Shown: positions 1-13,525 of the stretch, one piece after another | Layout: each line of letters starts with the position of its first letter | Position numbering within the stretch: the stretch's first letter is position 1 | Notes under the pieces: model-generated | Database searches by the model: none | Told to the model about the DNA's origin: nothing | The model's input: only the letters and a program-made list of their open reading frames with translations | Made by a program: the position numbers and the translations under genes | Origin: Glandiceps talaboti | Lineage: Eukaryota > Hemichordata > Enteropneusta > Spengelidae | Assembly (NCBI RefSeq): GCF_964340395.1 | Contig: NC_135568.1 | Coordinates: forward strand, 3,398,501-3,462,500 | Direction: 5' to 3' | DNA length: 64,000 bases

Positions 1-300
1 ACATTTGATATTCAGCTATATTTCTCATAATGTTCAGAAAACAACACCTTGTCAACTGTCCAGGATGATTTGAAATTGTGTTGTAAGAGAGAAAGTTATT
101 ATAAAAAAAACATTGGTGTTTTGTTTTGGGACTCATGTTTCAAATATTATTTCTAACAGTAAAAATAGAAAAGTATATTATGACTCATGGAATTCTGAAA
201 AGACTTCAATCTACATCAACTGTGACTTTCCGAATAAATTAATTAAATATTCATCCATACCATTGATTGTTAGAGGAAGGCCATTACATAATTGGCCATC

Positions 301-534
301 TTACTTTGTTGGTAATTTATAAGGAAGACTGTATTTATGTAACTCTACAACTTTTCCATCTTGATTGGACTTAATTAAAGTAATCCTGTCCACTAAATCA
401 GCAAATTGTTGTGCTAGTTCGTTAAAAACATTGTTAAAAGAAGTGTTCATGATCCAAAGAAGTATAGAAGAAGCAACTATATTCAAGATCCTTTTTATAG
501 GATCAAAATAAAGAGGGTTTATCTTTTCAGTCAC
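301..534 (-). CDS. Possible terminal coding exon, unrecognised protein
   Basis: A minus-strand open frame whose last ~45 codons read like real protein (…VDRITLIKSNQDG… ending LPYKLPTK, then TAA). It has no ATG at its 5' end: the frame opens with GTG. Its upstream part (about 490-534 on the plus strand) lies in a repeat also found at 1716-1797, so if the exon is real it probably covers only about 301-478. I see no strong acceptor and no family I recognise. It may be the 3' end of a minus-strand gene, or chance. Confidence 0.2.
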   Translation of the reverse strand: MTEKINPLYFDPIKRILNIVASSILLWIMNTSFNNVFNELAQQFADLVDRITLIKSNQDGKVVELHKYSLPYKLPTK

Positions 535-590
535 ATTTGCGCCAGGGTAAAATTAACCAAGTTTATCACTCCAGCTTACATTTCAGGAAT
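500..590. repeat. Direct repeat, copy 1 (second copy 1716-1797)
   Basis: About 85 bp shared, with a few differences, with 1716-1797: both contain the words aaagagggtttatc, cagtcacatttgc and caagtttatca. They are dispersed direct copies about 1.2 kb apart. Confidence 0.75.
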
Positions 591-1559
591 CAACCTGCTC
601 GCTGAGTAAATCCTCACACTATGGGCTAGTACATGTACCTGTATGTAATATGTGATAGTAATTAGTATTGATATTGTTATGTTAGTTTGATTATTTGTTT
701 ATCAAGTCCCTTATTTATTTGCTAATTAAAGATGGGAACATACATTGTCTATTTAAGTTACAGAAATGAGGAAGTGAGGTAAAACTGACGTACATGTAGT
801 TTCTGCCTTAAAGTGGTGCAGTGATTTTGGTTGGTAACCATGCTAACATAATATTGGGAACTTGGTACATGTACATGTATCGTAGTTTTGGTATGGTTAG
901 GAGGCCAGATACATTGTAATAGAATAGAGGAAGTCATGTAAAAACTGACATGTGTCCTCGCATAGTGTACAACATGTGTTTTAAGCTGAATTAACTCTTG
1001 ACAGTAAAGTAACTAATGAGGAACTCTGTTAGATTTTATCAACTTACTGCCTATAAGTTATAACAAAAACACAAGTCACAGTGGCTAACGATGTATTAAC
1101 AAATGTATATATCTATACTGAAATATTGTATGACTTGCTTTTACTGTACAAATGATCAAGACATATTAAATCATTTCTACTTCATTTCTCTCATGTTGTA
1201 TTTAGTGTGGTTCACTACAGCTCAGCACATTGTGAGACGTTTTCCCGTAGTCAAGTCATTGGAATTCATAATTAGAATGTTCAGACACCTGTCTGTTTTC
1301 ATTTGATTGGAAATTGCATGCATTTAGCTTTGTGAACCACAGTAGCTATCCAGAGTTTCACAGTTTTAATACAGTCGGACAGTCCATTATCAAAATTACA
1401 GCAAATAAATTTCACAAGATTTCTCCTCTGTTTATTAATATTAGCATTGTAGTAAGCAGGTAAAATCTACCTGAGTCCCTTTCAGTTCACTGGGGTTTCC
1501 CATCTAAATTATGGTACAATGTATTGGAAACTATACATGTACATCAGTTTTACTGTATT

Positions 1560-1890
1560 TTCCCCTTTCTGTTACTGGTATTCCCAAACCTTAAAAATGT
1601 GGTCCTTAGAAAACTAAAGCACCGTGCTCATTTCTGTTACCAGGACCTTAAAAGTAACTAAGTCCCACCTTCTGTTAAAATATAATCATATGAAAATATA
1701 CCACATTTCTGTCACCAGGATCAAAATTAAAGAGGGTTTATCCTATCAGTCACATTTGCACCAGAGTAAAAATTAATCAAGTTTATCATTCCAGCTACCA
1801 GGATCTTAAAACTAAACCAAGTTTCTTCAGTCTGTTACTTAGGTCTTAAAAGCAAACCAAAGACCACCTTTCTGTTAGTGGGGTCTTAAA
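1560..1890. repeat. Degenerate tandem repeat
   Basis: Four to five decayed units of a motif like ttctgttaccaggacctta followed by aaaactaaaccaa. One unit is interrupted by the 1716-1797 copy of the repeat also seen near 500-590. No coding content seen. Confidence 0.6.
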
Positions 1891-2282
1891 ACTACAGAAC
1901 AGCAATAGAAAAAGGTACATACAAATGTATATGTGTACATGTGGCATACTGTTTGTAAAAATGGTTCTATTCTAGTCCCCTGTGTAAAAACACTGGCAAT
2001 TTGATGTGTACTTACTACTATATAAAATATGTGTAACCTGTTTGTGTTAAAAATGCGATTAAGAAAATTAGTATGCATACATATACATAGCTGCCTACAT
2101 GTACATTGTACATTTGCATTGTGTTATCAGATTCCATGGCAACCATAATTTTTTTTTGTCAAAAGTAAAGACAACAAAGTATGACATTTCACTATACCAT
2201 ATCTTTATTGTCAATTTATGATCGCTCGATTAAACTTGTTAGTGACTCATTACCGGTAGTATACTGTATATTGTATCGGACA

Positions 2283-2855
2283 AAGAATCTGACATTGTAG
2301 TCAAGTGTAATTTAGTTTCAACACAAATCAACAGTCTATCATTGCTACGCTGTGTGTTACATTAACTGACAACAGCTGTACATGTATTTCTGGATGTGAC
2401 ATAGAAGTCAATTGCAATTTAGTTTCAACACAAGTTCATGACACACTGTCTATATGTGTTTCACATTAACTTATAATACCTGTACATACTGGATGTGACA
2501 TTGAAGTCAATTACAATTTAGTTTCAAAACTTAGTGTCATAGCTTAACGACACACTGTGTCTTTGTCTATCATCTCAATGCAGTCTGTCACATTAACTCA
2601 TATTACCTGTACCATGTATCACTGGATGTGACATTGAAGTCAATTACAATTTAGTTTCAAAACTGTTACATGTATAACTCATCGACACTGTCTGTGTCTA
2701 TCATCTCTATGCAGTGTGTCACATTAACTCATATCACCTGTACATGTATCACTGGATGTGACATTGAAGTCAAATGCAATTCAGTTTTAGCACAACTCCA
2801 CGGCACGCCTCTATGCAGCGTTTCACATTACCGCTAACAACACCTGTCATGTTAT
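2283..2855. repeat. Tandem repeat, about 100-130 bp unit, 5 copies
   Basis: Units begin with gatgtgacattgaagtcaa-like words at about 2291, 2397, 2498, 2628 and 2758. Each continues through atttagtttcaaaac and a cacattaactcat…cctgtacatg block. Spacing is 106, 101, 130 and 130 bp, so the later units carry an extra segment. A long open frame starting at 2774 runs out of the last unit and is not a credible gene. Confidence 0.85.
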
Positions 2856-3197
2856 CACCCCTACATGACCTAGTTCAGATTGACCTTGTATTACTCATCA
2901 TTGATGATTATGTCACGGTTCATTGGACTCAAATATTGTCAGTATACATTCATAAGAATCCCACTGACAGGATACAAGATGTCAGACAATATTTGTATAG
3001 TTTCACATATATTTTAACTAATTTTAAGGAAAATAGGGACAAGAAGCCAAGGAAACTCTGTAGATCCAAGGGGAACCTGGTAACAGAAAAGGGAAGTATG
3101 AAAACTGTGGTTGGGAACCCCTGTGCAGTAATTAAAGTAAATGTAGGGAATATAGGTTGATTTTGCCTACTGACTACCCTTAGCTACATGTACATGT

Positions 3198-3267
3198 AGT
3201 CTAGTTCCTACAGTACATGTATACAGTATCGTTACGATTTATACCTTCACAGTTGGCATCCAGACTA
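3198..3267 (-). repeat. Dispersed repeat unit, inverted relative to the 17.7-18.1 kb array
   Basis: Read on the minus strand this contains ctggatgccaac, then taaatcgtaacgatactgta and aggaactagact. These are the words of the tandem array at 17750-18090 and of the single unit at 17347-17420. It is therefore an isolated member of the same family, about 14 kb away and in the opposite orientation. Confidence 0.8.
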
Positions 3268-5093
3268 ACCCTTAAAGCAAAAATGGTATACAAATGTATG
3301 GTTGATACTCTATACAATGTATGTAATGTACCTGATAGTATTTTATCTATCCCACAATCACACCATATATTATTTTGCAGTACTATAGCTTGAAAGAGTC
3401 AAATGAAATGGTTTTCCCATGCTAAAATATAATGTACAGTACAGTATTTAATCATCATTACCTGAGTGTGTACCAAACACATCTCACATTCTTTCACTTT
3501 CAGATGAAACACATGGGACAATTAATCATTACAGATTATTTTATGAATTTTGAAATGATGATGTCCATGTGATTGATCTGGGTATTTGTGGATTCCATGT
3601 GACTGTGCTGTCTAGTTCTGTAGATTTATAATATCTAAAGAAAGCTGTGAATTCCATATATGCTATCACATTTCCTAATATTTATAATATCCATTTAAAG
3701 AAAGTAATTATTGTCACCACAAAACCACTCAGCTTTGGGTAACGACACTGAAGAAAAGACAAGATTCTTTGGTTCGAGAAAATGTGGTTTTGAATACATA
3801 CTGTGTATACTGCGATGATTCCATATGTAAATTATAATCTGTGCATTGTATTGACAATATTGTTTATTCACCATCTTGATCAAATTGTGTAAAATGGATT
3901 TTGAATGTACTTGTACAGTCGTGATACAAGTTGTTTCATAAATATGCAGTTATGACAAACCTATGGGACACATTTTTGCAATTGAGAGCAGTGCCCACTC
4001 ATTGAAGAAGATGCAAAACAGGGTTACATGTATGTTAAGGAGTATCCCTTACCTAACCCTAATCCTAACCCAGTAGCTTGAATACAAATGTGTGTCTTGT
4101 ATAGTCAGTCTACTGTTCTACATATATGTATTCCTGCCCAAAAAGCAAAATATATTCACTGACCATTGAACTTTAACTGGAAAAACTGTGCTGTGAGAAC
4201 GATATGTCAAAGAATAGTGAACATACATGTACATGTAAATGTAATTTTTGTGTTGCACAGAGAGATAAAGTTTTCAATTAATAGAATGTGTTCGTGAGTA
4301 CATAATGTACTTATGTACATTTGTAGGTTCTTATCATGTCCCTATAGGATAGGTAGCATGGCGTGATAAGCCAATGCTGCAAGTTGATATCAGACACAGT
4401 GTGTTCAAACCTGTTTCTGTAGTATAGGAGATTATTATAGTTCATTATTGATGACACATCAATTATGAAATTCATTTACAGCACAGTAAGTTATAAGAAT
4501 TTTAGTTACATTTTATTGTGAGACATTCTGGGCAGTACCTGTGTGATATTAGCAAGTTGAGTTAACAACATATGAGATTCATTTTTGGAGGTATGAGTGA
4601 AATATTGCTCATATATTAAGATATTATTCCATGCTATTTTTCTTCATTTACTCAAAGAAAATATAAGTCTTAAGGTGCCTTGTCACTACTGCATGTACAT
4701 GTAGCTGTTAGATTAGAAGTGAAATCCCTAGAGATCACCAGTATTTTCTGGCTGAATGAAGAAAATATTTCAAAATAATATAATTATACCTGTTCAAAAA
4801 TGATTGATGTCTATAGTTTGGCCTGTCCATGGTACGTGTATAAATAAAGTTAAAACAGAACACATCATCATGATCGTTATGGACATACATGTATTTTGTG
4901 TTGTTTAAAAACAGCTGTCATACAAGACTTAGCTATACAGACAGTGACATGAATCTAGACTAACATAATATAGCTAGGATTAGAAAGTTTTTGGTGTACT
5001 TATCAACCCACCTGATACCTTCACTTTTAATGTAGAAAAATATGAACTATGGCATTATCCTATTTGACAAGTGTTATATTTTATCTTTGACAG

Positions 5094-5240
5094 TTTAATA
5101 TTGTAAGGATTCCATCACTTCCTGGTCATTATTTCTTTGACTCAAACTTTGATCCTGATGGGGGAGAGATTATGAGACTGCCGATTGTTGGCAGGTGGAG
5201 TTCTGGACAGGACCTCCATAAACTCAGTGTGCCAATCTAG
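5094..5240 (+). CDS. Terminal coding exon of an unrecognised gene
   Basis: A good acceptor (ttttatctttgacag, ending at 5093) opens a frame of 48 codons ending in TAG at 5238-5240. Only phase 0 stays open: both other phases hit TAA within four codons. The peptide looks natural (…IPSLPGHYFFDSNFDPDGG… …VGRWSSGQDLHKLSVPI), and the block is locally GC-richer than its surroundings. It is too short to stand out in a simple ORF scan. I could not find matching upstream exons in 1-5093 or name the family. If real, it is the 3' end of a plus-strand gene lying mostly or wholly to the left of the window. Confidence 0.45.
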   Translation, partial: FNIVRIPSLPGHYFFDSNFDPDGGEIMRLPIVGRWSSGQDLHKLSVPI

Positions 5241-7136
5241 AAGGAACCACACTTGTCATTTAACTCTGACACAATCATCCCCATGATTATAGTCATGGCT
5301 TGTGTATAAGGTGATTTATTCCAGACCTTACCAGTGCTCGCATTCTTTTACATGAATGTGAACAAACGTAGTCACCTACAACCCATAACACGAAAGTAAA
5401 GTGTTTTCTGTATGTACCACAATTGTTTATAGCATGTATATCTAGTGTAAAGTATACTGTTTCATTTGCTAATTGACCACATTAGAAAAACCACATGCTA
5501 CATGTAGGCTTGTAAATAAACCAATTGATTCAGTATACTTTTAGACTTGATATGAATGCTATAAATGAGTATAGCACATACATTGTAGAGAAAGTACTTT
5601 ACTTCAGTGTTACTAGTTGTATAGTATGTGAAGGCGTAAGGTCTATGCTGGATGAATATCAAATTTTGAGTAGCTAAAACACTTGAACAGCTTCAGAAAA
5701 AGTTGGTCCTGGCTCCTGTGTAGTCCCTAACACATGGATTTTGTAAAAGTCCATCCTCAGGCTCAGCTCAGTAACTCTTCGGGCACTAAAGTACGGTATT
5801 TGAAAGAAAAAAACATACATTAGCAGTATGGAAACTGTATAACTTGTGTCAAGTTCAAATCTTTAACACTTTAAAGACTGACATCCTATATATAGGGTGT
5901 AATTATACATAGACTAACTAGAAACCAAGTCATTAATGGGGACTTGAGTTTTAAAAAATCCTTCTGTCAACCAACCAGCTCTAATCTACTAAACCTCAGA
6001 CAGTGATACTGGGATCCAGGACATTGAACTCTCACATTAAATTGACTCTTGAACTCCTGCTTGATAAAATGAAAACTTTATTAGCAATAGATACATGTAG
6101 TTCTTTATTTTTAGAATCATACAAATTAATTGGCAGACATTGTTTACTTTAATTGAATGGTAATAACTAGTTTTGTTACTAACTGGTTTTGGTAATAACT
6201 AGTAACAAAGTAATGTAAAACAACACTTGTTTGTAATTTCGTCTGTATTGGTAAATCTTGAGTGTACAATCCAGGAACTGCACCGGTACGGAAAGGTGCC
6301 AGATAAGGATATTTAAAAATGGTTGGCTTAATGATGAAGAAGTCATGAGCTAAAATATGAGTTCATCAAGATCAAAGTCATAAGAACAGAGAAATTTGAA
6401 ATATCTATAACAGAAGTGAAACTAAAATAATTATCAAGAGATTTCATCACAGTGCGGTAAAGTGATCTTTCATTTAAAAAACTGACTAAAGAGTTCATCT
6501 AATCATGCATGTATTTGTTGCCAATGACAACCCAATTTCCTCTGTATTGGAGTGCTTCCTGTTGACATTTTATTGTAAGTCAGGAAATGGAATTGTGACT
6601 GTAGTAGCTTATCTCAGTCAACAGGGAGTTTGAACTTAGCTCAGTCGATATTACTCTGACAATGGAGGTCTCGGTTGACTAGTAAAGATAGACACAATCT
6701 GAAATTTTTGTTGCAACATGTTGATATAAGCTATTGAATGGCGTTGGTTTAATTGTACTCACAGGTAGAGTGGCATTGCTTACGACATCTGTTATCTTCA
6801 GCGTACATTTTGAGGGTTTCCAGTGTTTACACAGGTTGATTGGCTTCATACAACAGAGACACCTCTATCACCCACTTGTGTAATCTACGACATCAAACAA
6901 CAATAGTTTTTAGTTTGTCTCTATCTTTGTAAACCGAGACCTCGATTGCCAGAGTAGTATCTATAGGTACAGTTGCTGCTAATATGAATTCAACTCAGCT
7001 AATGTCACAAGGTATGGTTACTATCATAATTGCACTATGAACTCACGACAGTTACATGTAGTATGTAGTCGAAGTATGATGCATTCTTGCTAGCAATTGC
7101 TGTACTAATGTAGAAACTCTAATACAATGTATCAAT

Positions 7137-7345
7137 AGATATGAACTCCATACAGAGTCAGTAAAAGGCCATGCAGTGAGATTGCCACTAATCTCAATAT
7201 ACGCTATGCACATTTAGAAGTGAACTCCATATAAAAGTCTGTGGCTGTTCCAGGTACTTACAAGTTACATGCAGTTTGAATATGTCACTATTATCAATAT
7301 GCACATTAAAAGTGAACTGCATACACAGTCTATAAAAGAACATCC
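7137..7345. repeat. Degenerate tandem repeat, about 85-110 bp unit
   Basis: Two to three decayed units sharing gtgaactccatacagagtc-like and caatatgcacattaga-like words. Confidence 0.55.
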
Positions 7346-7616
7346 AGTGTGATCGCTATAAAAGCGCATAGCCTCAAGATTTAAAAGACCCCAACAGTCA
7401 GCAGTTAATGTCCCTTCAATTGGGGTCGCATGCTATTGAACATTGCTTTGACAACTTGATTACATTTTGTATATACTTTAGATGGATGGGATTTGCAATG
7501 GATTTTTGAATTCCTGTACGTGGAGTTTTTGTGATGAGTGTATTTGTTTTTTGTTTCAACTTTATAATCAATCAATCCTTAGTTGTATAATTAAGGATCT
7601 AGTATGACTGAGGACT

Positions 7617-7790
7617 GTAATCCTATGCACCTCATGCTCAGTGGCTGCAGGTGTAATGTAGGGGTTGTATGCTCCCTAGGGAGCCGAGAATGTTAAAAAA
7701 GGGGCTGTAATGAAGCGCTTGGAGAACACCTTGTGTACATTCTATAGGCATTCTTATGTAACTTGTGCTTACATTATAATATTTAATCTC
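7617..7790 (+). mobile_element. Decayed SINE fragment
   Basis: Resembles the middle and 3' part of the SINEs at 24915-25272 and 46591-46919: taatcctatgc, gtggctgca, gttgtatgctccc, then a gaagcgcttggag block. It lacks the tRNA-like head and the gcgctatataa tail. Confidence 0.55.
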
Positions 7791-8213
7791 CATAATATTG
7801 TTAGTTATACAATTAATTTTAAGACTTAATGATATACATGTTTGTACAGAATGTCTATGTTTATCTATTGTCTCCAAATTGTATTTATACATAACCCTTC
7901 CAAGTTCCAGGGACTACATGTGTGTGGTTCATAAAGGTACATGTACATGTGTACAGCATACCAGTATTTTCCGTGGAGAATACATGTTTCTTAACTTGTT
8001 ATTAGCATTTTATGTTTAATGTGCTTTATCATGGTTTATGCTGGATAAGCAACACTTGCCAATCTTTTATCGACAGTTTTATCAAACCAGTTTGAAGAGT
8101 TAAAAAAATCTGTAGTAGTAACGTATACTAGCTCATACTAAAATTTGACTTTTTTTTGGTATTTAACTCATGATCAGCTCATACTGTAGGCTCTTAGCCT
8201 TCTTAGCTATAAT

Positions 8214-8283
8214 TGATATGATATGATATATGATATGATATGATATGATATGATATGATATGATATGATATGATAATATGATA
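8214..8283. repeat. (GATAT)n microsatellite
   Basis: About a dozen tgata units in tandem, with small interruptions. Confidence 0.95.
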
Positions 8284-9395
8284 TTTACAATTTTAACTGG
8301 TCTTGCACTGATGATACTATATACTACTACTAATACAATGTACTTCAGAAAGACTGTACTGAACACTGGTCCAATGTGAATGTTGTTTAGCTTTCAACAT
8401 ATAACTGTACAGCTCCTCTGAAATTTACTCCATATGGGATACAGGTACTCTATAAATGTTCTGATTGATTGATTGATTGATAGTCTATCCTGTTTTGTAC
8501 CAAAGTACATGTAATATGTAGGAGACTTAGGAACATTTGGTTAGGAATTCTATATCATCCAGTGCCAAATTGTCATCAGGTGGAAGTTCTTCAGGTGTGT
8601 CCATACTTTACAATGAATGCATGTAATTGGGTTCATCAGTAACTATTAACTGTCATTTCCGGATGGAACCAAGCCTTATATTACCATCAGACCCAATTAT
8701 ATGATGGCATTGAGACTTGTTCAATAGGGAATTCCTCTACATGAACAGTAATTTTGTGTCTGATTAGCTATTCGAATTAATTGTGTATAGTATACTTTCA
8801 TTTGTGTTGTGTGAGATAGTGTCACATGTGTGGAGTTATTGCAAAACTTCATCACTCGTCCATAAATCTAAATTACTGGCTATAATGTGTGGAAATAAAC
8901 AATAAAAATGTACTGATAGTAACAAATGCGCTAGGGGACGAATGCCTACTCTAGCAGGTACATGTAACCTCCATTAAGCCCACCTACATATATCTAGATG
9001 TAGTACATGTATGTGCATGTCATTTGTATCTCTTGGTCTAACTGACTGTCACCTTATAAATATGGTAGTCAAAGTAATTTAAGAGTCTGTGCCTTAAACT
9101 ACTACTGCTAATTTAGAGCTTCAAGAAGTCATGTGAACTCACAATGTTGAAAAGTGCAGAGCAGGTGCCTAGAGACACACATGTATGATGTATCAGGATA
9201 GTTTCAGAACGCATTCATACACAAACACCGAACTGTCCTGACTCACACTTGAGTTATGGTAACAGTTTGGAGAGTTTTTTCATGTCAGCCTGAACAGGAT
9301 TTAAGCATTCCAACTTTGATATTTTTCAAAGAGTTAACGCTATTCACTGTAATCTCATAATAATATTCATTTTATCTTTATCTTCTCTTATTAGA

Positions 9396-9524
9396 TGACT
9401 ATTATTTCATCTCTATACAAATGATATATACTATGATGTGAAGTCTTGATGGGCTATCACCCTGGAGTACTCAACATATCTGAGATCCGAACCCTGTCCA
9501 AACCGTACACCTTCACCTTGTAGT
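9396..9524 (+). other. Probable 5' UTR part of the first coding exon of the MPP7-type gene
   Basis: A pyrimidine-rich acceptor (ttatcttctcttattag, ending about 9395) precedes the ATG by about 130 bp, suggesting an earlier non-coding exon. In frame with the ATG at 9525, the first upstream stop is TGA at 9447 and no ATG lies between, which supports 9525 as the start. Confidence 0.45.
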
Positions 9525-9770
9525 ATGCCTGCCTTGGCAGCTAGTTCTACTCCGTCATCTCCCACACCACCTAAACATGATGCTGGTAAGTTTTAATGAA
9601 TCTTGAAGTATGCCTGCATTGCAGCTAAGTATCCAAGATCTGAACCCTGTCCAAACCATACACCTTCACCTTGTAGTACATGCCTACATTGGTAGCTAGC
9701 TCTAAGTAGCCAAGATCTGAACCCTGTCCAGACCATACACCTTCACCTTGTAGTACATGCCTGTATTTCA
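9476..9770. repeat. Tandem copies of the start-codon exon edge (3 copies)
   Basis: The 5' UTR and start region (gatccgaaccctgtcc, cttcaccttgtagtatgcct) recurs downstream in intron 1 at about 9604-9700 and 9706-9770. The later copies contain agatctgaaccctgtcc, cttcaccttgtagtacatgc and ggtagctagctct. They lack the downstream coding half and a donor. Confidence 0.85.
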
Positions 9771-12187
9771 AAGACTATTCTTTGAAATAATTTTAATACA
9801 AATATAATTATGATTATAATAAGAGTTGTGATAAAGATAAGGTGCTTCACGTAAAGAAGTTAAAGAAAATAAATATTGATAAAACTGAAGAAGCGATTAT
9901 TACATATGAACTGACAATCAAGAAAACTTGAATCATTTGTACTTTGAAAAAATGTAAATTCCATTAATCCTATGCTTGTCAAATTGGAAAATTTCTTTTG
10001 ACACACTATAAAGAACAAACAGTAAAAGAAATTATGCACCTTTTAGTGTGTAATACAAACAAAGATTGAAAGAAGTCATGTTCCATTTAGTGTATAAATA
10101 TATTATATTACAAGGTGTCATTGAAATAAGATATTTTTTTAAAAGCAAATGGAACAATTAGCTGTTTTATTGTAAGGTGAATGTTGATTTAGCATTTCAA
10201 GCAATATTTCATTTTAAAGTGATACATTGTTTATGACATTAATGATAACAAATTACTCTGATAACCATTGTATACTCCTTCAATAGATAATCAATTCTCA
10301 GCTTTCGTCAACGCGTTACTTCTCAAAAATACTAATTGTTTCCAAATTTAGAAAACTGAAGATTAGTCCATTAGTGAGTCATTTAATACTGATTTTTTGA
10401 GATTTAATTCTTATCCAACACTTATTTCGTACCATTTAAATAATTGAGTCATACAACTTGTTAATTCAAACATTTCTAACGACTGGGCATTTATTTAGAT
10501 TTCGTAGTTATCCAACACTTATTTGTCTAAAGTTGTTAATAATTGAGGTAAATCAGAAAAGTGTTTAAGTCCAATTACAAACAGAAAGGGACTGTGATAA
10601 TGAAAAGCAGCTGTGGTAATGATATCTTCATAATTAGTTGAATTCTAAATCTGTGCATTGAATTGTCGCTAGTAGCTGTGAAGTCAGATATGACAAATGA
10701 AGTGTTAACACACTGTCCAGACGGTGATCGATCAGTAAATTGGCTGAACATCAAATTAGATGAGAAGTATTCATTATAATACTTTTACTTACGTGTGAAG
10801 TTGTAGAAATTTGGAAACAAACAGATGGTTGAATAGATATTTCAGAATAAGTTTACATCATTTCTAATTAATTTGTCATCAATATTTCATACAACGCAAT
10901 CAGCTGAACACTCAGAACTACCATGTATATCACTATAGTCACCTTGAATAATCAGATTTTAATTAAAATAACTTTTATTAATTAACTCTTCCCTTTGAAG
11001 TCTAAAGCATTCACAGCTGTATATTAGCATGATCATAAACAGTTATAAGGTTCCATCATCTAGCAATAAACTGACCCGTCATAAACAAGAACAAATGCTA
11101 CGAACATAGTTATTCAATTTAAGGTAGAAATACTCCAGAGGGACCAATTTCCTGAAAATCAAAATACATGTACCTTAAAATCTCTCTAAATTGCACCATA
11201 TGCAAGCTTGTTTCTAGCCCTTTTCAAATTTGGGTTTCATTGTTTTGTTTTCAAGGAAATCAAGTCTTTTACTTTCTAGTAGAATTAACAGAGTAGTTGA
11301 CGGCCATATTGGATTCTAAAATGGCATAATTTTGATATCATTTGACTTTTATTTTTAAAAGTTGTACGGTGACCTCTGACATTCTTGATTTGAACTGAAA
11401 TAGGGTTCGAGTTTTCTTGGACAAAGTAACCAAAAAAGTTTAAACAGTTTATTTCCAAGGGCATTCTACCTTAAACCAATAGTGAATACAACCAAATTAT
11501 ATCAGATGTGCATTTGGGAACTGATCCTCGACAATATTCAAAAGGTAACTTTTTCATAATCAAAGTTCTCTTTTCATGTAAATTCTATCAAGATTATCAA
11601 ACACTTTCACTTGAAACGATAACATTTCCACAATCAGAGATTTTCCTTCACACAAATTCTATCACGTCTTGCAGTTTTATAAACCGTTCACCAAAATTAG
11701 CCAATCTTGTGTAGCTTGATTCCCAGACAAATGGTTTGTATAGATGGAGTCAGCTTTCATCACGACTATAAGGCAGGTCATTAGTGGGACATGTAATCTT
11801 TATAAAAGACTTAGCTTCTCTGTTGAATTTGCTGCATTTCTTCAAATATCCAGAAGATTTGCTAGTTAAAAGCAATTACTAAGTCAGATAAAAGCGAACT
11901 TGTGTACATTTATTTAGAAGTAGTACTCCATTGGTTCCAATTAGAAAGTCTAAGTGAACTATGCTTTTTATGTGTACTAATGTAACAGCAGGAGTGTTTT
12001 GGAAAGTACTCGAAGTTGGGCTGTAATACTGATGGATTTTTAGAACGTCGTATTTCAATTATTCAAAGTGTTTGGTTTTTGTCCGTTGCTTTATCAGTAC
12101 TCATTCAGCTTTAATATCATTCACAATTTGGTTGGTTGGTTGGTTGGTTGGTTGGTTGGTTGGTTGGTGGGTGGGTGGGTGGGTGGG

Positions 12188-12237
<50 letters not shown>

Positions 12238-13493
12238 GGTTTATTTAGAATAAAGTTATTTTAATTTAATTTAATTTACAATGTATATATCTCAATTTTA
12301 GTCTTTTTACAATTTGCAGTATAAATTACAACCATGGAGTGTTTTGTAGAAGGATAATATTACATGACGTAAAGTTATTTCATTCTGTCTAGCATGTATA
12401 GACATCTATAATTGTGATATATTGGAGTTGACCTCATATCGTGTGAATTAATTGTTTCATAGAATGTACAGTTTGATGATTTATGAGAAGGTTTCTACAG
12501 GGTCAAAATAAATCCATACAGTTAATAAGTCGATGACTTCCCGGGGTAACATGATCCAAGTTAGACGGAGTAAAAACACCATTCATTAGGACCAATGTAG
12601 TCTAAATATCTTGCTAAGAGTTTATCAGTCATCATTGTTTAAATATACCCTAAGTATCAGAATGAAGGATATGTTTTATAAAGTGTACATTTGTCCTTAT
12701 AATATGTATAAATTCATTGTTGTCTGTTATACATGTAGATAACCCCTTATAATCACAATTTTGAAATGACATGTAGTTTCTTTTATAATCAGAACTGTGA
12801 TATAGTGATTTGACATATCTACATAAAAACAAAATATTTTATTTAGAAGACAACAAAGTTATTAAAATCCAGACATTTTGTGCAATTGAAATCTAAATCC
12901 ATGTAATCGAAATGTATGATGCAAAAAAAGCTGTAAATTCATTATAAGTTTTTTTGAGATATTGCCTTCTTGACCTTTGTCTTACTAAGACAGAATAAAT
13001 CAATCAATTTGTTTATTACCTGTATGTCAGTGTTTAATTTTGTAGATTTCTCCTGAGAGTTTGATGTCCATCTTGTGATAGAGGAGTTCTGCAATTCCAG
13101 GCAGAGTTCCCATATTTGTAAATTGAAAAATAATTAGTTATAGTTCTACTGGGGAAAGATTAGCATTATGTTAAAAACTAGTTGTGTTATTTTACTTCCT
13201 GGAAAGCCTTATCTTATTAACCAGGTCTATATACACTCTCGATCTTACACTCTGTGGAGTTAAAAAAAAAATTGAACTTTTTAGAGCCTAATCAAGCTAT
13301 GTATGTAGTATCAAAACCAGGAAATGTCTGTCTAGACAATTGATTTGCAACTGTTGAAACTCTCTGTGGTCATTGGAAATTTTGAATTATTTATTTAATT
13401 ATACTTCATTAGTACAACACGTACAACTATCAGAAAGGTATAGTGGTGCTATGGACATATCAGAGTGTGTCTGTCTGTCTGTCTGTATGTATG

Positions 13494-13525
<32 letters not shown>

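Larger units (their letters stand above)
5241..9395. other. Non-coding stretch upstream of the MAGUK gene
   Basis: I see no supported coding exon here. It contains a degenerate ~100-bp repeat (7137-7345), a SINE fragment (7617-7790), a GATAT-type microsatellite (8214-8283) and many tacatgtac words. Untranslated first exons and the promoter of the MAGUK gene probably lie in or before this stretch but cannot be recognised by eye. Confidence 0.5.

Noticed and set aside
2774-3160. 128-codon plus-strand frame
   Set aside because: It begins inside the last unit of a tandem repeat, has unnatural composition and no splice or homology support.
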